DNA of 64,000 nt from Rhodobacter sp. SGA-6-6 (GCF_011043545.1 NZ_JAAKGP010000012.1:1-64000); one strand, 5' to 3'; shown: positions 34,296-46,188, counted from the first letter of the stretch. Numbers and translations: made by a program. The notes: a model not told the origin generated them from the letters alone.

Positions 34296-35348
34296 TCACA
34301 GCCCGGTCCCGCCCGCCGGCACCCATTGCACCGCCTCGACCGAAGGCGCCCCCGTCGCCAGCATCACCAGCCGGTCGAAACCCAGGGCACAACCCGAGGC
34401 CGCCGGCATCAGCGCCAGCGCGGCGAGGAAATCCTCGTCGATCGGATAGCGCTCGCCATAGGTGGCGACCTTGATCGCCATCTCCTCCTCGAAGCGCAGC
34501 CGCTGCTCCGCCGGGTCGGTCAGCTCGCCGAAGCCGTTGGCCAACTCCACCCCGCAGGCATAGACCTCGAACCGCTCCGCCACCCGCGGATCGTCGGCGC
34601 AGCGCCGCGCCAGCGCCGCCTCGGCGGCGGGGTAGCGGTCCAGCACCGTCAGCCGGCCCTGCCCCAGCCGCGGCTCCACCCGTTCGGACAAAACGCGGGA
34701 GAACAGGTCAGACCAGCTTTCCCCCGGCATATGGCCGATGCCCGCGCGGTCCATCTGCGCCGCAAGCCGCCCCGCATCGGTCGCCCCCCCGGCATCCATC
34801 GTCGCCAAGAGGTCGATGCCGGCATGGGCGGCGAAGGCTTCGGCCACCGAGACCCGCTCGTAGGCCGCCGCCGGATCGCAGGTCCGGTCGCGGAAGCGCA
34901 GCGGGCCATCGGCGGCCAGCCGGACCCAGGCCGCGATGTCCTCCATCAGACGGTCATAAGGCTCCCCGACCCGATACCATTCCAGCATGGTGAACTCGGG
35001 CGCATGCAACGGCCCGCGCTCGCGGTTGCGCCAGACGTGGGAGAAGCTGTGGATGCGCCGCTCCCCCGCCGCCAGCAGCCGCTTCATGGCGAATTCGGGC
35101 GAGGTGTGCAGATACATCTCCCGCCCCTGCCCGTCGTTGCCGATGGCGCGGGTGGCGAAGGCGTGCAGATGCGCCTCGTTGCCCGGCGAGACCTGCAGCG
35201 CGGCGGGATCGACCTCCAGAAAGCCCTCCGCCGCCAGCCAGCCACGGATCGCCGCCTGGATGCGGTTGCGGGCCAGCAGCAGCGGCCGGCGGTCGGCGTG
35301 GCGCGCGGGGTGCCACCACGGCGTTCCTTGGGGGGTGTCGGTCGTCAT
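34296..35348 (-). CDS. epmA: EF-P lysyltransferase EpmA (PoxA/GenX)
   Basis: This truncated class II lysyl-tRNA synthetase homologue attaches beta-lysine to a lysine of EF-P. The 350-residue product has class II motifs ([64 protein letters not shown]) and no N-terminal anticodon domain. It is divergent from efp, its substrate gene, across 88 bp, which supports the role. EpmB, which makes beta-lysine, is not in the window. Confidence 0.94.
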   Translation of the reverse strand: MTTDTPQGTPWWHPARHADRRPLLLARNRIQAAIRGWLAAEGFLEVDPAALQVSPGNEAHLHAFATRAIGNDGQGREMYLHTSPEFAMKRLLAAGERRIHSFSHVWRNRERGPLHAPEFTMLEWYRVGEPYDRLMEDIAAWVRLAADGPLRFRDRTCDPAAAYERVSVAEAFAAHAGIDLLATMDAGGATDAGRLAAQMDRAGIGHMPGESWSDLFSRVLSERVEPRLGQGRLTVLDRYPAAEAALARRCADDPRVAERFEVYACGVELANGFGELTDPAEQRLRFEEEMAIKVATYGERYPIDEDFLAALALMPAASGCALGFDRLVMLATGAPSVEAVQWVPAGGTGL

Positions 35349-35436
35349 CGCGGTTCCGGCTGGAAATTCGGGCAAGGTTGCGCTAAGGGCGCCCATCCGC
35401 GCCCATTGCGCGCCCATATCACAAGGATCGCGTCCC

Positions 35437-36003
35437 GTGAAAGTCATCGCCTCGTCCCTGCGCAAAGGGAATGTCGTCGAGATGGACGGCAAGCTCTATG
35501 TCGTCCTCCTGGCCGAGACCTACCGCCCCGGCAAGGGCACGCCCACCACCAGCGTGGACATGCGCCGCATCTCGGACGGGGTGAAGGTCTCGGAACGCTG
35601 GAAGACCACCGACCAGGTCGAGAAGGCCACCGTGGACGAACGCGACTACGACTTCCTCTACGAGGACAGCGAGGGTTTCCACTTCATGCAGCCCGAGACC
35701 TACGACCAGGTCGTGGTGACCGAGGATGTGATGGGCGGCAACAAGGCCTATGTCCAGGAAGGGATGCGCTGCTACCTGAAGACCTTCGAGGGCGTGCCGA
35801 TCGCCATCGAGGTGCCGCAGAAGATCACCGTGGAGATCACCGAGACCGAGCCGGTGGTGAAGGGCCAGACCGCAAGCTCCAGCTACAAGCCGGCGATGAC
35901 CTCGAACGGGCTGCGGGTGATGGTGCCGCCGCACATCGGGCCGGGCACCCGGATCGTCATCAACACCGACGACGACAGCTATGTGGAACGGGCGAAGGAC
36001 TGA
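35437..36003 (+). CDS. efp: Elongation factor P
   Basis: EF-P relieves ribosome stalling at polyproline. The 188-residue product starts at GTG (35437) with AAGGA upstream; the next in-frame ATG is far inside. The modification loop is [12 protein letters not shown] with K33, the equivalent of E. coli K34, so it suits EpmA. The three-domain layout and the C-terminal [18 protein letters not shown] are standard. Confidence 0.97.
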   Translation: MKVIASSLRKGNVVEMDGKLYVVLLAETYRPGKGTPTTSVDMRRISDGVKVSERWKTTDQVEKATVDERDYDFLYEDSEGFHFMQPETYDQVVVTEDVMGGNKAYVQEGMRCYLKTFEGVPIAIEVPQKITVEITETEPVVKGQTASSSYKPAMTSNGLRVMVPPHIGPGTRIVINTDDDSYVERAKD

Positions 36004-36030
36004 TCCTTCACGCCGGCCGTTCCGGACGAA

Positions 36031-36057
36031 AGAGGCAGGCCGCGCGGCCTGCCTTTT
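36031..36057 (+). terminator. Terminator of efp
   Basis: AGGCAGGCCGC (36033-36043) pairs perfectly with GCGGCCTGCCT (36044-36054), followed by TTT. It is 30 bp after the efp stop. Confidence 0.85.
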
Positions 36058-36250
36058 GCTTTGGCGCAGCCGGAACGCGCATCGGATGAGGAACTTCCCG
36101 TAAAGGTTGCCAAGAAAACACCTTATCCTTACCACCGTCCCGCCCGGTTCCGCCCGAGATTTGGCCCCAATTGGAAAACAATGTCATTTCCGGGAAGAAA
36201 CTGTGGCGAAAGCCGGAACAATCCCGACTGGGGGAAGAAAGGGTATCCAA

Positions 36251-36424
36251 ATGACTGATCTTGCGAACAAAGCCCGCCATGGCCGCCTGATCGCGCTGCG
36301 CAACACCGGCGCGCAGATCACCAATATCTTCACCCATGATCCCCGCGCGCATACCGGCAACCGCCGCAATGTCGCCATGTTCCTGTCCCGCCGCGCGGGC
36401 AGCGTCGGGGCGATGGCGGAGTAA
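36251..36424 (+). CDS. Small hypothetical protein, 57 aa
   Basis: The frame begins MTDLANKARHGRLIALRNTG after AAAGGG and has no hydrophobic segment. It is basic, with an even spread of residues. It lies 193 bp after the efp terminator and is convergent with murI, 21 bp apart. I do not recognise it. Its own ribosome-binding site and the AT-richer upstream region (about 36100-36190) suggest an independently expressed gene. Confidence 0.55.
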   Translation: MTDLANKARHGRLIALRNTGAQITNIFTHDPRAHTGNRRNVAMFLSRRAGSVGAMAE

Positions 36425-36445
36425 GGGCAAAGGCCCCCGCCGGAA

Positions 36446-37258
36446 TCAGACCGCCTCGAAGGCGATCCGGCGGCGCAGGAACTGGATGGCCTTGTTCGAC
36501 ACCGATTGCGGGTCGCCGGTGGTCAGGAAGCGGGACGCCTTGCCCGGACCATGGAACTCCGGCCGGCGCTGCAGGTAGTCGGCCAGGCTGTCCGCCACCA
36601 GGTTGGCCTGGGAATAGACCTTGACGCCGGGTCCCAAAGCCTCCTGGAACACCTTTTCCATCAGCGGGTAATGGGTGCAGCCCAGGATCGCCGCCTCGGG
36701 CTGCGGCATCCGCCGCTTCAGCGCCTCGACATGGGACCGCACCAGCGCCTCGGCCAGGATCTCGTCGCCCTGCTCGATCGCATCGACCACGCCGCCGCAG
36801 GGCTGCGCCTCGACATCCACGCCGATGGCCCGGAAGGCGAGTTCGCGCTGGAAGGCGCGGCTGGCCACCGTGGCCGGCGTGGCGAACAGCGCGACATGCT
36901 TGACTGCCACTTCGCGGGGCGGCGAATTGTCGCCCCACTGCCGCTCGGTCAGCGCCTCGATCAGCGGCACGAAGACGCCGAGCACGCGCTTCTCCTTCGG
37001 CAGCCAGGTCTCCTGCATCCGCCGCAGGGCGGCGGCGCTGGCGGTGTTGCAGGCCAGGATCACCAGGTCGCAGCCCTCGTCCCAGAGCCGCTCCACCGCC
37101 GCGCAGGTCAGCGCGTAGATGTCGTCGGCGTCGCGAACCCCATAGGGCGCATGGGCATTGTCGCCGAAATAGACGAAGGGCACCTCCGGCAGCCGCCGCG
37201 CCACCGCGTCCAGCACCGTCAGTCCGCCCAGACCCGAATCGAAGATCCCGACCGCCAT
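36446..37258 (-). CDS. murI: Glutamate racemase
   Basis: MurI makes D-glutamate for peptidoglycan. The 270-residue product has both catalytic cysteines, C70 in ILACNTAS and the second in ILGCTHYPL, and the N-terminal [10 protein letters not shown]. The start ATG is at 37258. It stands alone, divergent from the LysR gene. Confidence 0.95.
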   Translation of the reverse strand: MAVGIFDSGLGGLTVLDAVARRLPEVPFVYFGDNAHAPYGVRDADDIYALTCAAVERLWDEGCDLVILACNTASAAALRRMQETWLPKEKRVLGVFVPLIEALTERQWGDNSPPREVAVKHVALFATPATVASRAFQRELAFRAIGVDVEAQPCGGVVDAIEQGDEILAEALVRSHVEALKRRMPQPEAAILGCTHYPLMEKVFQEALGPGVKVYSQANLVADSLADYLQRRPEFHGPGKASRFLTTGDPQSVSNKAIQFLRRRIAFEAV

Positions 37259-37462
37259 CTCTGCCCTCTCGCCTGCCCGCGGGTCATGTTTCCCCGACCT
37301 GGCCTTCATCATAGGCAGAGTGCAGGGAATGCGGAAGGGCGAAGGGCTGCCCGTCGCCGCTACGGGGGAATTTTTCCACCCGTTACGGCATTTACAGAAG
37401 ATCTGGTTTTCCCCAGAAGCATGGCTCGTGCTAGGGTGTTTCGGGTTTGAAGGGGCCGGGCG

Positions 37463-38356
37463 ATGGATTGGGACAAGTTGCGCATTTTTCACGCGGTGGC
37501 CGAGAAGGGCAGCCTGACCCATGCGGGCGATGTGCTGCACCTCAGCCAGTCGGCCGTCAGCCGCCAGATCCGCGCGCTGGAGGAAAGCCTGAACGTCACC
37601 CTGTTCCACCGCCACGCCCGCGGGCTGATCCTGACCGAGCAGGGCGAACTGCTGTTCGACGCGACGCAGGCGATGGTCAAGCGGCTGGACGCCACCGCCG
37701 CCCGCATCCGCGATTCCGAGGACGAGGTGTTCGGCGAGTTGAAGGTCACCACCACCACCGGCTTCGGCACGTTGTGGCTGGCGCCGCGGCTGGCCCGGCT
37801 CTACGAGAACTACCCCAGCCTGAAGATCGACCTGATGCTGGAGGAGCGGGTGCTGGACCTGCCGATGCGCGAGGCCGACGTGGCCATCCGCATGAAGGAG
37901 CCGTCGCAGGCCGACCTGATCCGCAAGCGGCTGATGAACATCAAGATGCGGCTCTACGCCAGCCCCGAATACCTTGCCGCCCACGGCACGCCGCAGCAGA
38001 TGGAGGACATGAGCCAGCACCGGCTGATCTGCCAGCACCCCGGCACCGCGCAGGTGGCGGCGGGGGCGCTGCTGGTGGCCGAGCTGATGACGCATGACGT
38101 GCCCTCCACCCTGCACGTCAACAACTATTTCGGTGTGCTGCAGGGGGTGCTGAACCATCTCGGCATCGGCGTCCTGCCCGACTACATCACCGAGGACTTC
38201 CCGCATCTGGTGCGGGTGCTGCCCGAGATCGAAAGCGGCGAGGTTCCGGTCTTCCTCGCCTACCCCGAGGAACTGCGGCATTCCAAGCGCGTGGCGGTGT
38301 TCCGCGATTTCGTGCTGGATGAAATCATGGCCTATCGGAAGCGCCAGCAGCTGTAA
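37463..38356 (+). CDS. LysR-family transcriptional regulator
   Basis: The 297-residue protein has an N-terminal winged helix-turn-helix (about 1-60: [34 protein letters not shown]) and a LysR substrate-binding domain. Its target and effector are unknown. It is followed by a small-RNA candidate and not by an enzyme gene, so its regulon is not obvious from context. Confidence 0.92.
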   Translation: MDWDKLRIFHAVAEKGSLTHAGDVLHLSQSAVSRQIRALEESLNVTLFHRHARGLILTEQGELLFDATQAMVKRLDATAARIRDSEDEVFGELKVTTTTGFGTLWLAPRLARLYENYPSLKIDLMLEERVLDLPMREADVAIRMKEPSQADLIRKRLMNIKMRLYASPEYLAAHGTPQQMEDMSQHRLICQHPGTAQVAAGALLVAELMTHDVPSTLHVNNYFGVLQGVLNHLGIGVLPDYITEDFPHLVRVLPEIESGEVPVFLAYPEELRHSKRVAVFRDFVLDEIMAYRKRQQL

Positions 38357-38426
38357 TTCCGGGCGCTCCGGCATAGCCATGCAAGCCACGCATGGCGGGC
38401 ATGATGCAAGTGCGGCATTCCTTCCC

Positions 38427-38454
38427 TTGCAGCTTTCGCTCCCAGCCCATAAAT
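38427..38454 (+). promoter_or_regulatory. Promoter of the small RNA at 38462
   Basis: TTGCAG (38427-38432), a 16-bp spacer and CATAAA (38449-38454) form a reasonable sigma-70-type promoter. The predicted start near 38462 falls exactly at the first base of the small RNA's 5' stem. Confidence 0.55.
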
Positions 38455-38461
38455 CGAGCGG

Positions 38462-38542
38462 CGAGGCACTGATTGAGGTTTCTCTCAGCGCCTCATACCT
38501 CCCTGTTGGACTTGGCCGGACCTCGCGTCCGGCCTTTTTTTT
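38462..38542 (+). ncRNA. Small RNA with anti-Shine-Dalgarno loop, MmgR/suhB-like
   Basis: The roughly 80-nt transcript has a 5' stem-loop (GAGGC...GCCTC with inner CTGA/TCAG). A single-stranded ATACCTCCCTGTTGGACTT follows, then a terminator hairpin GGCCGGA / TCCGGCC with eight Ts. The exposed CCTCCC can pair with ribosome-binding sites. Size, layout and the CTCCCTGTTGGACTTGGCC core resemble, from memory, the alphaproteobacterial alpha-r8 (MmgR, Rfam suhB) family, which also lies near a LysR-type gene in rhizobia. The family match needs a covariance search. Confidence 0.7.
38514..38542 (+). terminator. Intrinsic terminator of the small RNA
   Basis: GGCCGGA (38514-38520) pairs with TCCGGCC (38528-38534), loop CCTCGCG, followed by TTTTTTTT. 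It is the strongest U-tract in the window. Confidence 0.92.
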
Positions 38543-38570
38543 CGCGCTGCCGGTTTTGCGGGCGGGGAGA

Positions 38571-38634
38571 CCGAATTTTCTGGGAAAATTCGGGGTTTGG
38601 CCCGAGCCAAGACGTGAATTTTCGCAGAAAATTC
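38571..38634. repeat. AT-rich palindromes, members 3 and 4
   Basis: Two palindromes lie 23 bp apart: CCGAATTTTC / GAAAATTCGG (38571-38593) and GAATTTTC / GAAAATTC (38616-38634). Loops are TGG and GCA. Both belong to the same family as those at 14181, 19023 and 49708. They sit between the small RNA and purL. Confidence 0.75.
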
Positions 38635-38721
38635 GTGCGCCCGCGACGGGCGCGGCACCTTCCCCTCCGCGCGCCTTTCGTCTAGGAGGCGCGCAACGTC
38701 CCGTCCCACCGGAGGAAGGCC

Positions 38722-40883
<2,162 letters not shown>

Positions 40884-40884
<1 letters not shown>

Positions 40885-41348
40885 TGCTGCGGCGGGCGGA
40901 GACGGCGGACCTCGCCGCCATCCAGGCGCTGATCCGCGCCTTCCCGCTGCAACTGCTGGACCGCGGCGAGGGCTTCCTCGCCGACCTCGCCGCCGATCCC
41001 GACAGCCGCCTGCTGGTCTGGGACCGCGGCGGTTTCGCCGGCTTCGCCATGGTCGAGGGCATGTATCCCGGCGTGGTCAACCTGTCGAACCTCGCCGTCA
41101 CCGCGCGCGGAAAGGGCGAGGGCCGCGCGCTGATCGCGGCGGTGCAGGAGGTGGTGTTCGCGGAAATGGCCATGCACCGCATCTTCCTCGACGTCGCCGC
41201 CGACAACGCCGCCGGCCTGCGCGCCTTCGAGGCGGCGGGCTTCGTCCGCGAGGGCACGATGCGCGAATGCTGGCTGCGGCCGGACGGGATCTGGACCGAC
41301 TGCCACGCCTGGTCGATGCTGCGGCGGGAATGGCAGGCGCGGCCATGA
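40884..41348 (+). CDS. GNAT N-acetyltransferase 1
   Basis: The 154-residue protein has the GNAT acetyl-CoA loop (LAVTARGKGEGRALIAAVQE) and the C-terminal AFEAAGFVREGTMRE. Its start codon shares one base with the purL stop, so it is coupled to purL. Substrate is unknown. It is paralogous in size and fold to the following gene. Confidence 0.85.
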
Positions 41349-41830
41349 CCCTGCGCCCCGCCGCCCCGGAGGATTTCGCCTTCATCCGCAGCCTGACCAC
41401 GCGGCCGGACTACACGCCGTTCATCGGCGACGACGACGAGGCGCGGCTGGCGGAATGGGCCGCAAGCCCCGCGGCCCGGGTGCTGATCTGGGAAAACGGC
41501 GGGGCCAAGGGCTTCGCCATCTTCCGCGAGATCGGCGATCCCTCCGGCCGGGTGGAGCTGTTCCGGCTGGCGCTGGACCGCGCCGGCGGCGGCCGCGGCG
41601 ACGCCTTCTTCGCCGACCTGCTGCGCTTCGCCTTCCGCGACCTGAACGCCGCCCGGGTCTGGCTGGACGCCAGCGGCGAGAACCCCCGCGCCATCCGCAT
41701 CTACGCCCCCGCCGGCTTCCGCCGGGAAGGCGTGCTGCGCGCCCACTGGCACCGCCCCTGCCTCGGCCGGGCGGTGGACCTGCACCTGATGGGCCTGATG
41801 CGCGGCGAATGGCTGGCGGCGCAGGGGTAG
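41345..41830 (+). CDS. GNAT N-acetyltransferase 2
   Basis: The 161-residue protein has a GNAT fold with C-terminal ARVWLDASGENPRAIRIYAP and GFRREGVLRAHW. It overlaps the first GNAT gene by 4 bp. The acetyl-CoA loop is less canonical (ALDRAGGGRGDAFFADLL). The substrate is unknown; tandem GNATs may act on related small molecules or ribosomal proteins. Confidence 0.83.
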   Translation: MTLRPAAPEDFAFIRSLTTRPDYTPFIGDDDEARLAEWAASPAARVLIWENGGAKGFAIFREIGDPSGRVELFRLALDRAGGGRGDAFFADLLRFAFRDLNAARVWLDASGENPRAIRIYAPAGFRREGVLRAHWHRPCLGRAVDLHLMGLMRGEWLAAQG

Positions 41831-41910
41831 CGCGGGCGCCAATGCCCTTGCGGCCCCCTGCCCCGCGGCATACATCTGGGCCTTGGAAGACCCCGAAGGA
41901 GACCCCAGCC

Positions 41911-42153
41911 ATGGCGATGGAAGGCAAGGACATCGAGGCGCTGATCCGGGCCGCGTTCCCGCAGGCGCAGATCACCGTGACCGACACCGCGGGCGACGGC
42001 AACCACTGGGCCGCCGAGGTGATCGACGAAAGCTTCCGCGGCATGAACCGGGTCCAGCAGCAGCGCGCGGTCTACGCCAGCCTGAAAGGCAAGATGGACG
42101 GCGCCAACGGCGACCTGCACGCGCTGGCGCTGACCACCAAGGCGCCGGAGTGA
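41911..42153 (+). CDS. BolA-family protein
   Basis: The 80-residue BolA-fold protein has the family pattern AEVIDESFRGMNRVQQQRAVYASL and the C-terminal [10 protein letters not shown]. BolA proteins bind [2Fe-2S] clusters together with monothiol glutaredoxins, and grxD lies 127 bp downstream. AAGGAG precedes the ATG at 41911. The histidine and cluster-ligand positions fit the type that pairs with GrxD. Confidence 0.92.
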   Translation: MAMEGKDIEALIRAAFPQAQITVTDTAGDGNHWAAEVIDESFRGMNRVQQQRAVYASLKGKMDGANGDLHALALTTKAPE

Positions 42154-42284
42154 CGGCGGTCCTCGACCTCCTCTCTGCCCTCGGGATGTGTGAGGATGTC
42201 AGGGGATTTCTGAAATACGGCGGCAGCTACTGGCATCGGAAACGTCGGCTGGACCGCTGGCGAGCAAAAAGGGAAACGAGATGA
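42150..42284 (+). CDS. Small bridging frame between bolA and grxD, 44 aa
   Basis: A GTG at 42150 overlaps the bolA stop by 4 bp (GTGA) and the frame ends in ATGA overlapping the grxD start by 4 bp. The encoded peptide begins [20 protein letters not shown] and ends in a very basic stretch ([19 protein letters not shown]). Third-position GC is about 68%, lower than neighbouring genes, which weakens the coding case. The double overlap is a strong hint of translational coupling. No function is known. Confidence 0.5.
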   Translation: MTAVLDLLSALGMCEDVRGFLKYGGSYWHRKRRLDRWRAKRETR

Positions 42285-42640
42285 GCGCGAAGGACCAGAT
42301 CCAGAAGACGATCGAGGCGAACGACGTGGTGCTTTACATGAAGGGCAGCAAGATGATGCCGCAATGCGGCTTCTCCTCGCGGGTGGCGGGGGTGCTGAAC
42401 TACATGGGGGTGGACTACCTCGACGTCGACGTGCTGGCCGACCCGGAGATCCGGCAGGGGATCAAGGAATTCTCCGACTGGCCGACCATCCCGCAGCTTT
42501 ACGTCAAGGGCGAATTCGTCGGCGGCTGCGACATCGTCACCGAGATGACCCTTTCGGGCGAGCTGGACACATTGTTCGAGCAGAAGGGCATCGGCTACAA
42601 CAAGGAAGCCGCCGACAAGATCCGCGAAGCGAACGCCTGA
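42281..42640 (+). CDS. grxD: Monothiol glutaredoxin Grx4
   Basis: The 119-residue protein has the CGFS active site ([10 protein letters not shown]29) and glutathione-binding [20 protein letters not shown]. It assembles or transfers [2Fe-2S] clusters, in complex with BolA-type proteins, one of which is encoded just upstream. The start ATG overlaps the bridging frame stop. Confidence 0.96.
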   Translation: MSAKDQIQKTIEANDVVLYMKGSKMMPQCGFSSRVAGVLNYMGVDYLDVDVLADPEIRQGIKEFSDWPTIPQLYVKGEFVGGCDIVTEMTLSGELDTLFEQKGIGYNKEAADKIREANA

Positions 42641-42671
42641 GGGCCGGACGGCAAGTCCTTGATCCGAAAGA

Positions 42672-42697
42672 AAAGGCCGCCCTCCGGGGCGGCCTTT
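42672..42697 (+). terminator. Bidirectional terminator between grxD and mliC
   Basis: AAAGGCCGCCC (42672-42682) pairs with GGGCGGCCTTT (42687-42697) with loop TCCG and T/A runs on both sides. It lies between convergent genes. Confidence 0.8.
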
Positions 42698-42698
42698 C

Positions 42699-43025
42699 TC
42701 ATTCCTGTTCGGTGCAGGTGAGCAGCGGCACTTCCTCGCCGCCTTCCTTCCAGTAGAGCGTGGCCTCCGGCCCCTTGGTCCACCAGACGTAACTGGCGCC
42801 GTCCGAAGGCCAGCCGTAGCGGGCGCCGGAGGCGGCCGTTTCGGACACCAGCGTGATCTGCGCGCCCTCGACATGGATCACCGCCAGCGACCAGTCGGGC
42901 GCGTTGACATAGGTCGCCGGCACCGTCACGCCGCGGTCGCAGGCATAGCGCGTGGTGAGGAACTGGGTGTCCTCCGCCAGCACGGGGGCGGCGGCGAGGA
43001 TCAGCGGCAGGACGAAGCGGATCAT
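42699..43025 (-). CDS. MliC-family lysozyme inhibitor-like protein
   Basis: The 108-residue protein has a signal peptide (FVLPLILAAAPVLA) and a small beta-barrel domain of the MliC type (FLTTRYACDRG, ASGARYGWPSD, YVWWTKGPEATLYW, LLTCTEQE). MliC proteins block c-type lysozyme in the periplasm. It overlaps zapA by 4 bp (ATGA), an unusual link to a division gene, so it may be co-transcribed for convenience only. Confidence 0.82.
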   Translation of the reverse strand: MIRFVLPLILAAAPVLAEDTQFLTTRYACDRGVTVPATYVNAPDWSLAVIHVEGAQITLVSETAASGARYGWPSDGASYVWWTKGPEATLYWKEGGEEVPLLTCTEQE

Positions 43026-43396
43026 GCCGGGGCCTTCTCTTCCGCCCGCGCCGCCAGCGCCTCGGCCCTTGCGGCGATCTCGGCCAGGGTTTCCACCATC
43101 TGCGGCGGGATCACCGGCACCTCCACCCTTTGCGGCTCGGGCGCGGGGCGGCCTTCCAGCTCGGCCAGCCGGGCCTTCAGCTGCCGCAACTCGTCCTCGC
43201 CGGCGGCGGTGCGGTCGGCCAGCATCAGCCCGGCCATCAGCAGCATCTTCGCCTCGGGCAGGCGGCCCATGGCGGTCAGCAGGGGCTGCGCCTCGGCATC
43301 CAGCATCGCGGCGGCGGCGCGCAGGAAATGCTCTTCCCCGGGCTGGCAGGAGACCAGGAAGGGCCTGCCGCCGACGGTGATTTCCAGATCAGGCAT
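43022..43396 (-). CDS. zapA: Cell division protein ZapA
   Basis: ZapA cross-links FtsZ filaments. The 124-residue product has the N-terminal fold (LEITVGGRPFLVSCQPGEE, MLDAEAQPLLTAMG) followed by a coiled-coil helix. It overlaps the upstream coiled-coil gene by 8 bp. The C-terminal Ala-rich helix is longer than in E. coli. Confidence 0.88.
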   Translation of the reverse strand: MPDLEITVGGRPFLVSCQPGEEHFLRAAAAMLDAEAQPLLTAMGRLPEAKMLLMAGLMLADRTAAGEDELRQLKARLAELEGRPAPEPQRVEVPVIPPQMVETLAEIAARAEALAARAEEKAPA

Positions 43397-43901
43397 TCTC
43401 GGCCTCCGTCAGATGGTCGTCCAGCGCCGCGGCGATCTCGTCCAGCTCCGCCATCTCGGTCAGCCGGGTGGCGCGCAGGGCGTCCAGCTCGGTCAGCATC
43501 GCCTTGTTGATCAGCGCGGGCTCGGCCAGACCGGCCGCCTGCGCCTCGCGCAGCTGCCGCAGCTGTTCGCGCAACCCGATGGTGGTGCGGCGCATCCGCT
43601 GCAGCTCCAGCCCCTGCACGTCCAGCTGCCGGGTCAGCTTTTCCATCCTCTCCTGCACCTGCGCCTGCTGGATCGCGTCGCGCTCCTTCACCGCGCGCAG
43701 GCGCTCCTGCAACTGCGCATTGGCCAGGCGCTCCTCTTCCAGCTGCGCCCGCAGCGCGGCGAGTTCGGCGGGGTCGGTCCCGGCCTCCGCCGGGGCCTCG
43801 GGCTGCGGCGCGGCCATCGCGTCCAGCCCCCGGCCGATCCGTTCCAGCGCGGCGCTGATGCGCCGTTCCAACTCGCCTATGTCCTGCATGTCCTGCCCCA
43901 T
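43389..43901 (-). CDS. Coiled-coil protein upstream of zapA, 170 aa
   Basis: Residues about 45-130 form a long heptad-rich coiled coil ([40 protein letters not shown]). It has no signal peptide or span. The position before zapA in one operon is widely conserved in this order and suggests a ZapB-like or Z-ring-associated role, which is inference. The stop overlaps the zapA start. Confidence 0.78.
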   Translation of the reverse strand: MGQDMQDIGELERRISAALERIGRGLDAMAAPQPEAPAEAGTDPAELAALRAQLEEERLANAQLQERLRAVKERDAIQQAQVQERMEKLTRQLDVQGLELQRMRRTTIGLREQLRQLREAQAAGLAEPALINKAMLTELDALRATRLTEMAELDEIAAALDDHLTEAENA

Positions 43902-44113
43902 TTCCGGTGCCGTCCGCTTGGGCGCCCCGCCCCTGCCTTTGCAGGCGAATCGCGGGCCGCCGGTCTTGGCGCCATCTTATGCCGGAACCGGCCCCCCGCG
44001 TCTTCCCTTTCTTCCCAAAGCCTTGGGCGACGCGCTTGATCTTGCCGGGTGCCGCCGTTATGCGCGAGGCCGAAAGCCCCTCCTCCCCCGCCCCGACCCG
44101 AAGGACAAGCCCC

Positions 44114-46129
44114 GTGGACATCGCAACGCTCCGTTCCCGCCACCCCGACCACTGGATGCGCGCGACCGCCATCCGCGCGCTTGCGCTGGATGCGGTGGCC
44201 GCCGCCAATTCGGGCCATTCCGGAATGCCGATGGGCATGGCCGACGTGGCGACCGTGCTGTTCGAGAAGCACCTGAAGTTCGATCCCAAGGCGCCGCGCT
44301 GGCCCGACCGCGACCGCTTCATCCTGTCGGCCGGCCATGGCTCGATGCTGATCTATGCGCTCTTGCACCTGACCGGCTACGAGGACGTGACGCTGGAGCA
44401 GATCAGGAACTTCCGCCAGTGGGGCGCGATCACCGCCGGCCACCCGGAATACGGCCACGTCTCGGGGGTGGAGACGACGACCGGCCCGCTGGGCCAGGGC
44501 ATCGCCAATTCCGTCGGCTTCGCCATGGCCGAGGAACACCTGCGCGCCCGCTGGGGGGCGAAGCTGCAGGACCATTACACCTATGTGATCGCGGGCGACG
44601 GCTGCCTGATGGAGGGCGTCAGCCAGGAGGCCATCGGCATCGCTGGCCGGCAGAAGCTGAGCCGCCTGATCGTGCTGTGGGACGACAACGGCATCACCAT
44701 CGACGGCAAGGTGGCGCTGTCGGACGTGACCGACCAGAAGGCGCGCTTCGCGGCCTCCGGCTGGGGCGTGTTCTCCTGCGACGGCCACGACCCCGAGGAC
44801 ATCGACCGGGCGATCACCGCGGCGAAGGCCAGCCCCGGCCCGGCGATGGTGGCCTGCAAGACCCATATCGCCCTTGGCCATGCGGCGCAGGACACCTCCA
44901 AGGGCCACGGCGCGCTGACCGACAAGGCGCAGCTGCAGGCGGCGAAGGACGGCTACGGCTGGCCGGGCGGCCCGTTCGAGGTGCCGGCCGAGATCAAGGC
45001 CTGGTGGGAATCGCTGGGGGCCAGGGGCGGCAAGGCCCGGGCCGAGTGGGAGGCGCGGCTGGCCGCCCTGCCCGCCGGCAAGCAGGCCGAATTCCGGCGC
45101 ATCTTCGCGGGCGAGGCTCCGGCCAAGCTGGCCAATGCCATCCGTTCGGTGAAGAAGGCGGCGGCGGAGGCTCCCGCCAAACTGGCCACCCGCTCGGCCA
45201 GCGAGAAGGTGCTGACCGCGGTCAACCCGGTGATGACCGAGACCTTCGCGGGGTCCGCCGACCTGACCGGCTCGAACAACACCAAGACCGCCGACCTCGG
45301 CGTCTTCACGGCCGAGGATCGCAAGGGCCGCTATATGTATTGGGGCATCCGCGAGCATGGCATGGCCGCGGCGATGAACGGCATGGCGCTGCACGGTGGG
45401 GTGCGGCCCTATTCCGGCACCTTCATGGCCTTCACCGACTACGCCCGCCCCTCGATGCGGCTGTCGGCGCTGATGGGCCTGCCGGTGGTCTATGTGATGA
45501 CGCATGATTCCATCGGCCTCGGCGAGGACGGGCCGACCCACCAGCCGGTCGAGCATCTGGCGATCTCGCGCGCCACGCCCAACACCCTGGTGCTGCGCCC
45601 GGCCGATCTGGTCGAGGTGGCGGAATGCTGGGAAGTGGCGCTGAGCCAGAAGTCCACCCCTTCGGTGCTGGCGCTGTCGCGGCAGAGCTTGGCGGCGGTG
45701 CGGACCGCGCATACCAACCAGAACCTTTCGGCGAAAGGCGCCTATGTGCTGGCCGAGGCCACGGGCAAGCGCCGGGTGATCCTGATCGCCACCGGCTCCG
45801 AGGTCGAGATCGCCCTGAAGGCCCGCGAGGCGCTGGAGGCCGAAGGGATCGGCACCCGCGTGGTGTCGATGCCGTCGATGGAACTGTTCGGGGCGCAGGA
45901 CGAGGCTTACCGCAAGCGGGTGCTGCCCGCCGGCCCGGTCCGCGTCGCCATCGAGGCGGGGGTGCGGCAGGGCTGGGACCGCTGGCTTCTGGGAGAGCGC
46001 GGCCGCGAGGGCAAGTCCGCCTTCATCGGCATGTCCACCTTCGGGGCAAGCGCGCCCTACGAGCGGCTCTACAAGGAGTTCGGCATCACCGCCGAGGCCG
46101 CGGTGGCGGCGGCGAAGGCGATGCTCTGA
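44114..46129 (+). CDS. tkt: Transketolase
   Basis: Transketolase moves C2 units in the pentose phosphate and Calvin cycles, using thiamine diphosphate. The 671-residue product has [19 protein letters not shown], the ThDP motif [18 protein letters not shown]...DDN and [21 protein letters not shown] at 44114 is preferred, with AAGGA upstream; an ATG at 44060 would give an 18-residue extension. No other Calvin cycle gene is next to it. Confidence 0.95.
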   Translation: MDIATLRSRHPDHWMRATAIRALALDAVAAANSGHSGMPMGMADVATVLFEKHLKFDPKAPRWPDRDRFILSAGHGSMLIYALLHLTGYEDVTLEQIRNFRQWGAITAGHPEYGHVSGVETTTGPLGQGIANSVGFAMAEEHLRARWGAKLQDHYTYVIAGDGCLMEGVSQEAIGIAGRQKLSRLIVLWDDNGITIDGKVALSDVTDQKARFAASGWGVFSCDGHDPEDIDRAITAAKASPGPAMVACKTHIALGHAAQDTSKGHGALTDKAQLQAAKDGYGWPGGPFEVPAEIKAWWESLGARGGKARAEWEARLAALPAGKQAEFRRIFAGEAPAKLANAIRSVKKAAAEAPAKLATRSASEKVLTAVNPVMTETFAGSADLTGSNNTKTADLGVFTAEDRKGRYMYWGIREHGMAAAMNGMALHGGVRPYSGTFMAFTDYARPSMRLSALMGLPVVYVMTHDSIGLGEDGPTHQPVEHLAISRATPNTLVLRPADLVEVAECWEVALSQKSTPSVLALSRQSLAAVRTAHTNQNLSAKGAYVLAEATGKRRVILIATGSEVEIALKAREALEAEGIGTRVVSMPSMELFGAQDEAYRKRVLPAGPVRVAIEAGVRQGWDRWLLGERGREGKSAFIGMSTFGASAPYERLYKEFGITAEAAVAAAKAML

Positions 46130-46159
46130 GGGCAGGCGCCGCCAGGCTTTCTTACCCGA

Positions 46160-46188
46160 AGGCCGCCCGGAACGCCGGGCGGCCTTCC
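46160..46188 (+). terminator. Terminator of tkt
   Basis: AAGGCCGCCCGG pairs with CCGGGCGGCCTT around AACG, 30 bp after the stop. It lacks a long U-tract but is very stable. Confidence 0.7.

Larger units (their letters stand above)
38357..38721. other. 365-bp intergenic region between lysR and purL
   Basis: The stretch contains a hairpin just after lysR (CCATGC / GCATGG near 38378-38396), a promoter plus terminated small RNA (38427-38542), two AT-rich palindromes (38571-38634) and the purL leader with GGAGGAAGG before the start codon. Confidence 0.7.
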
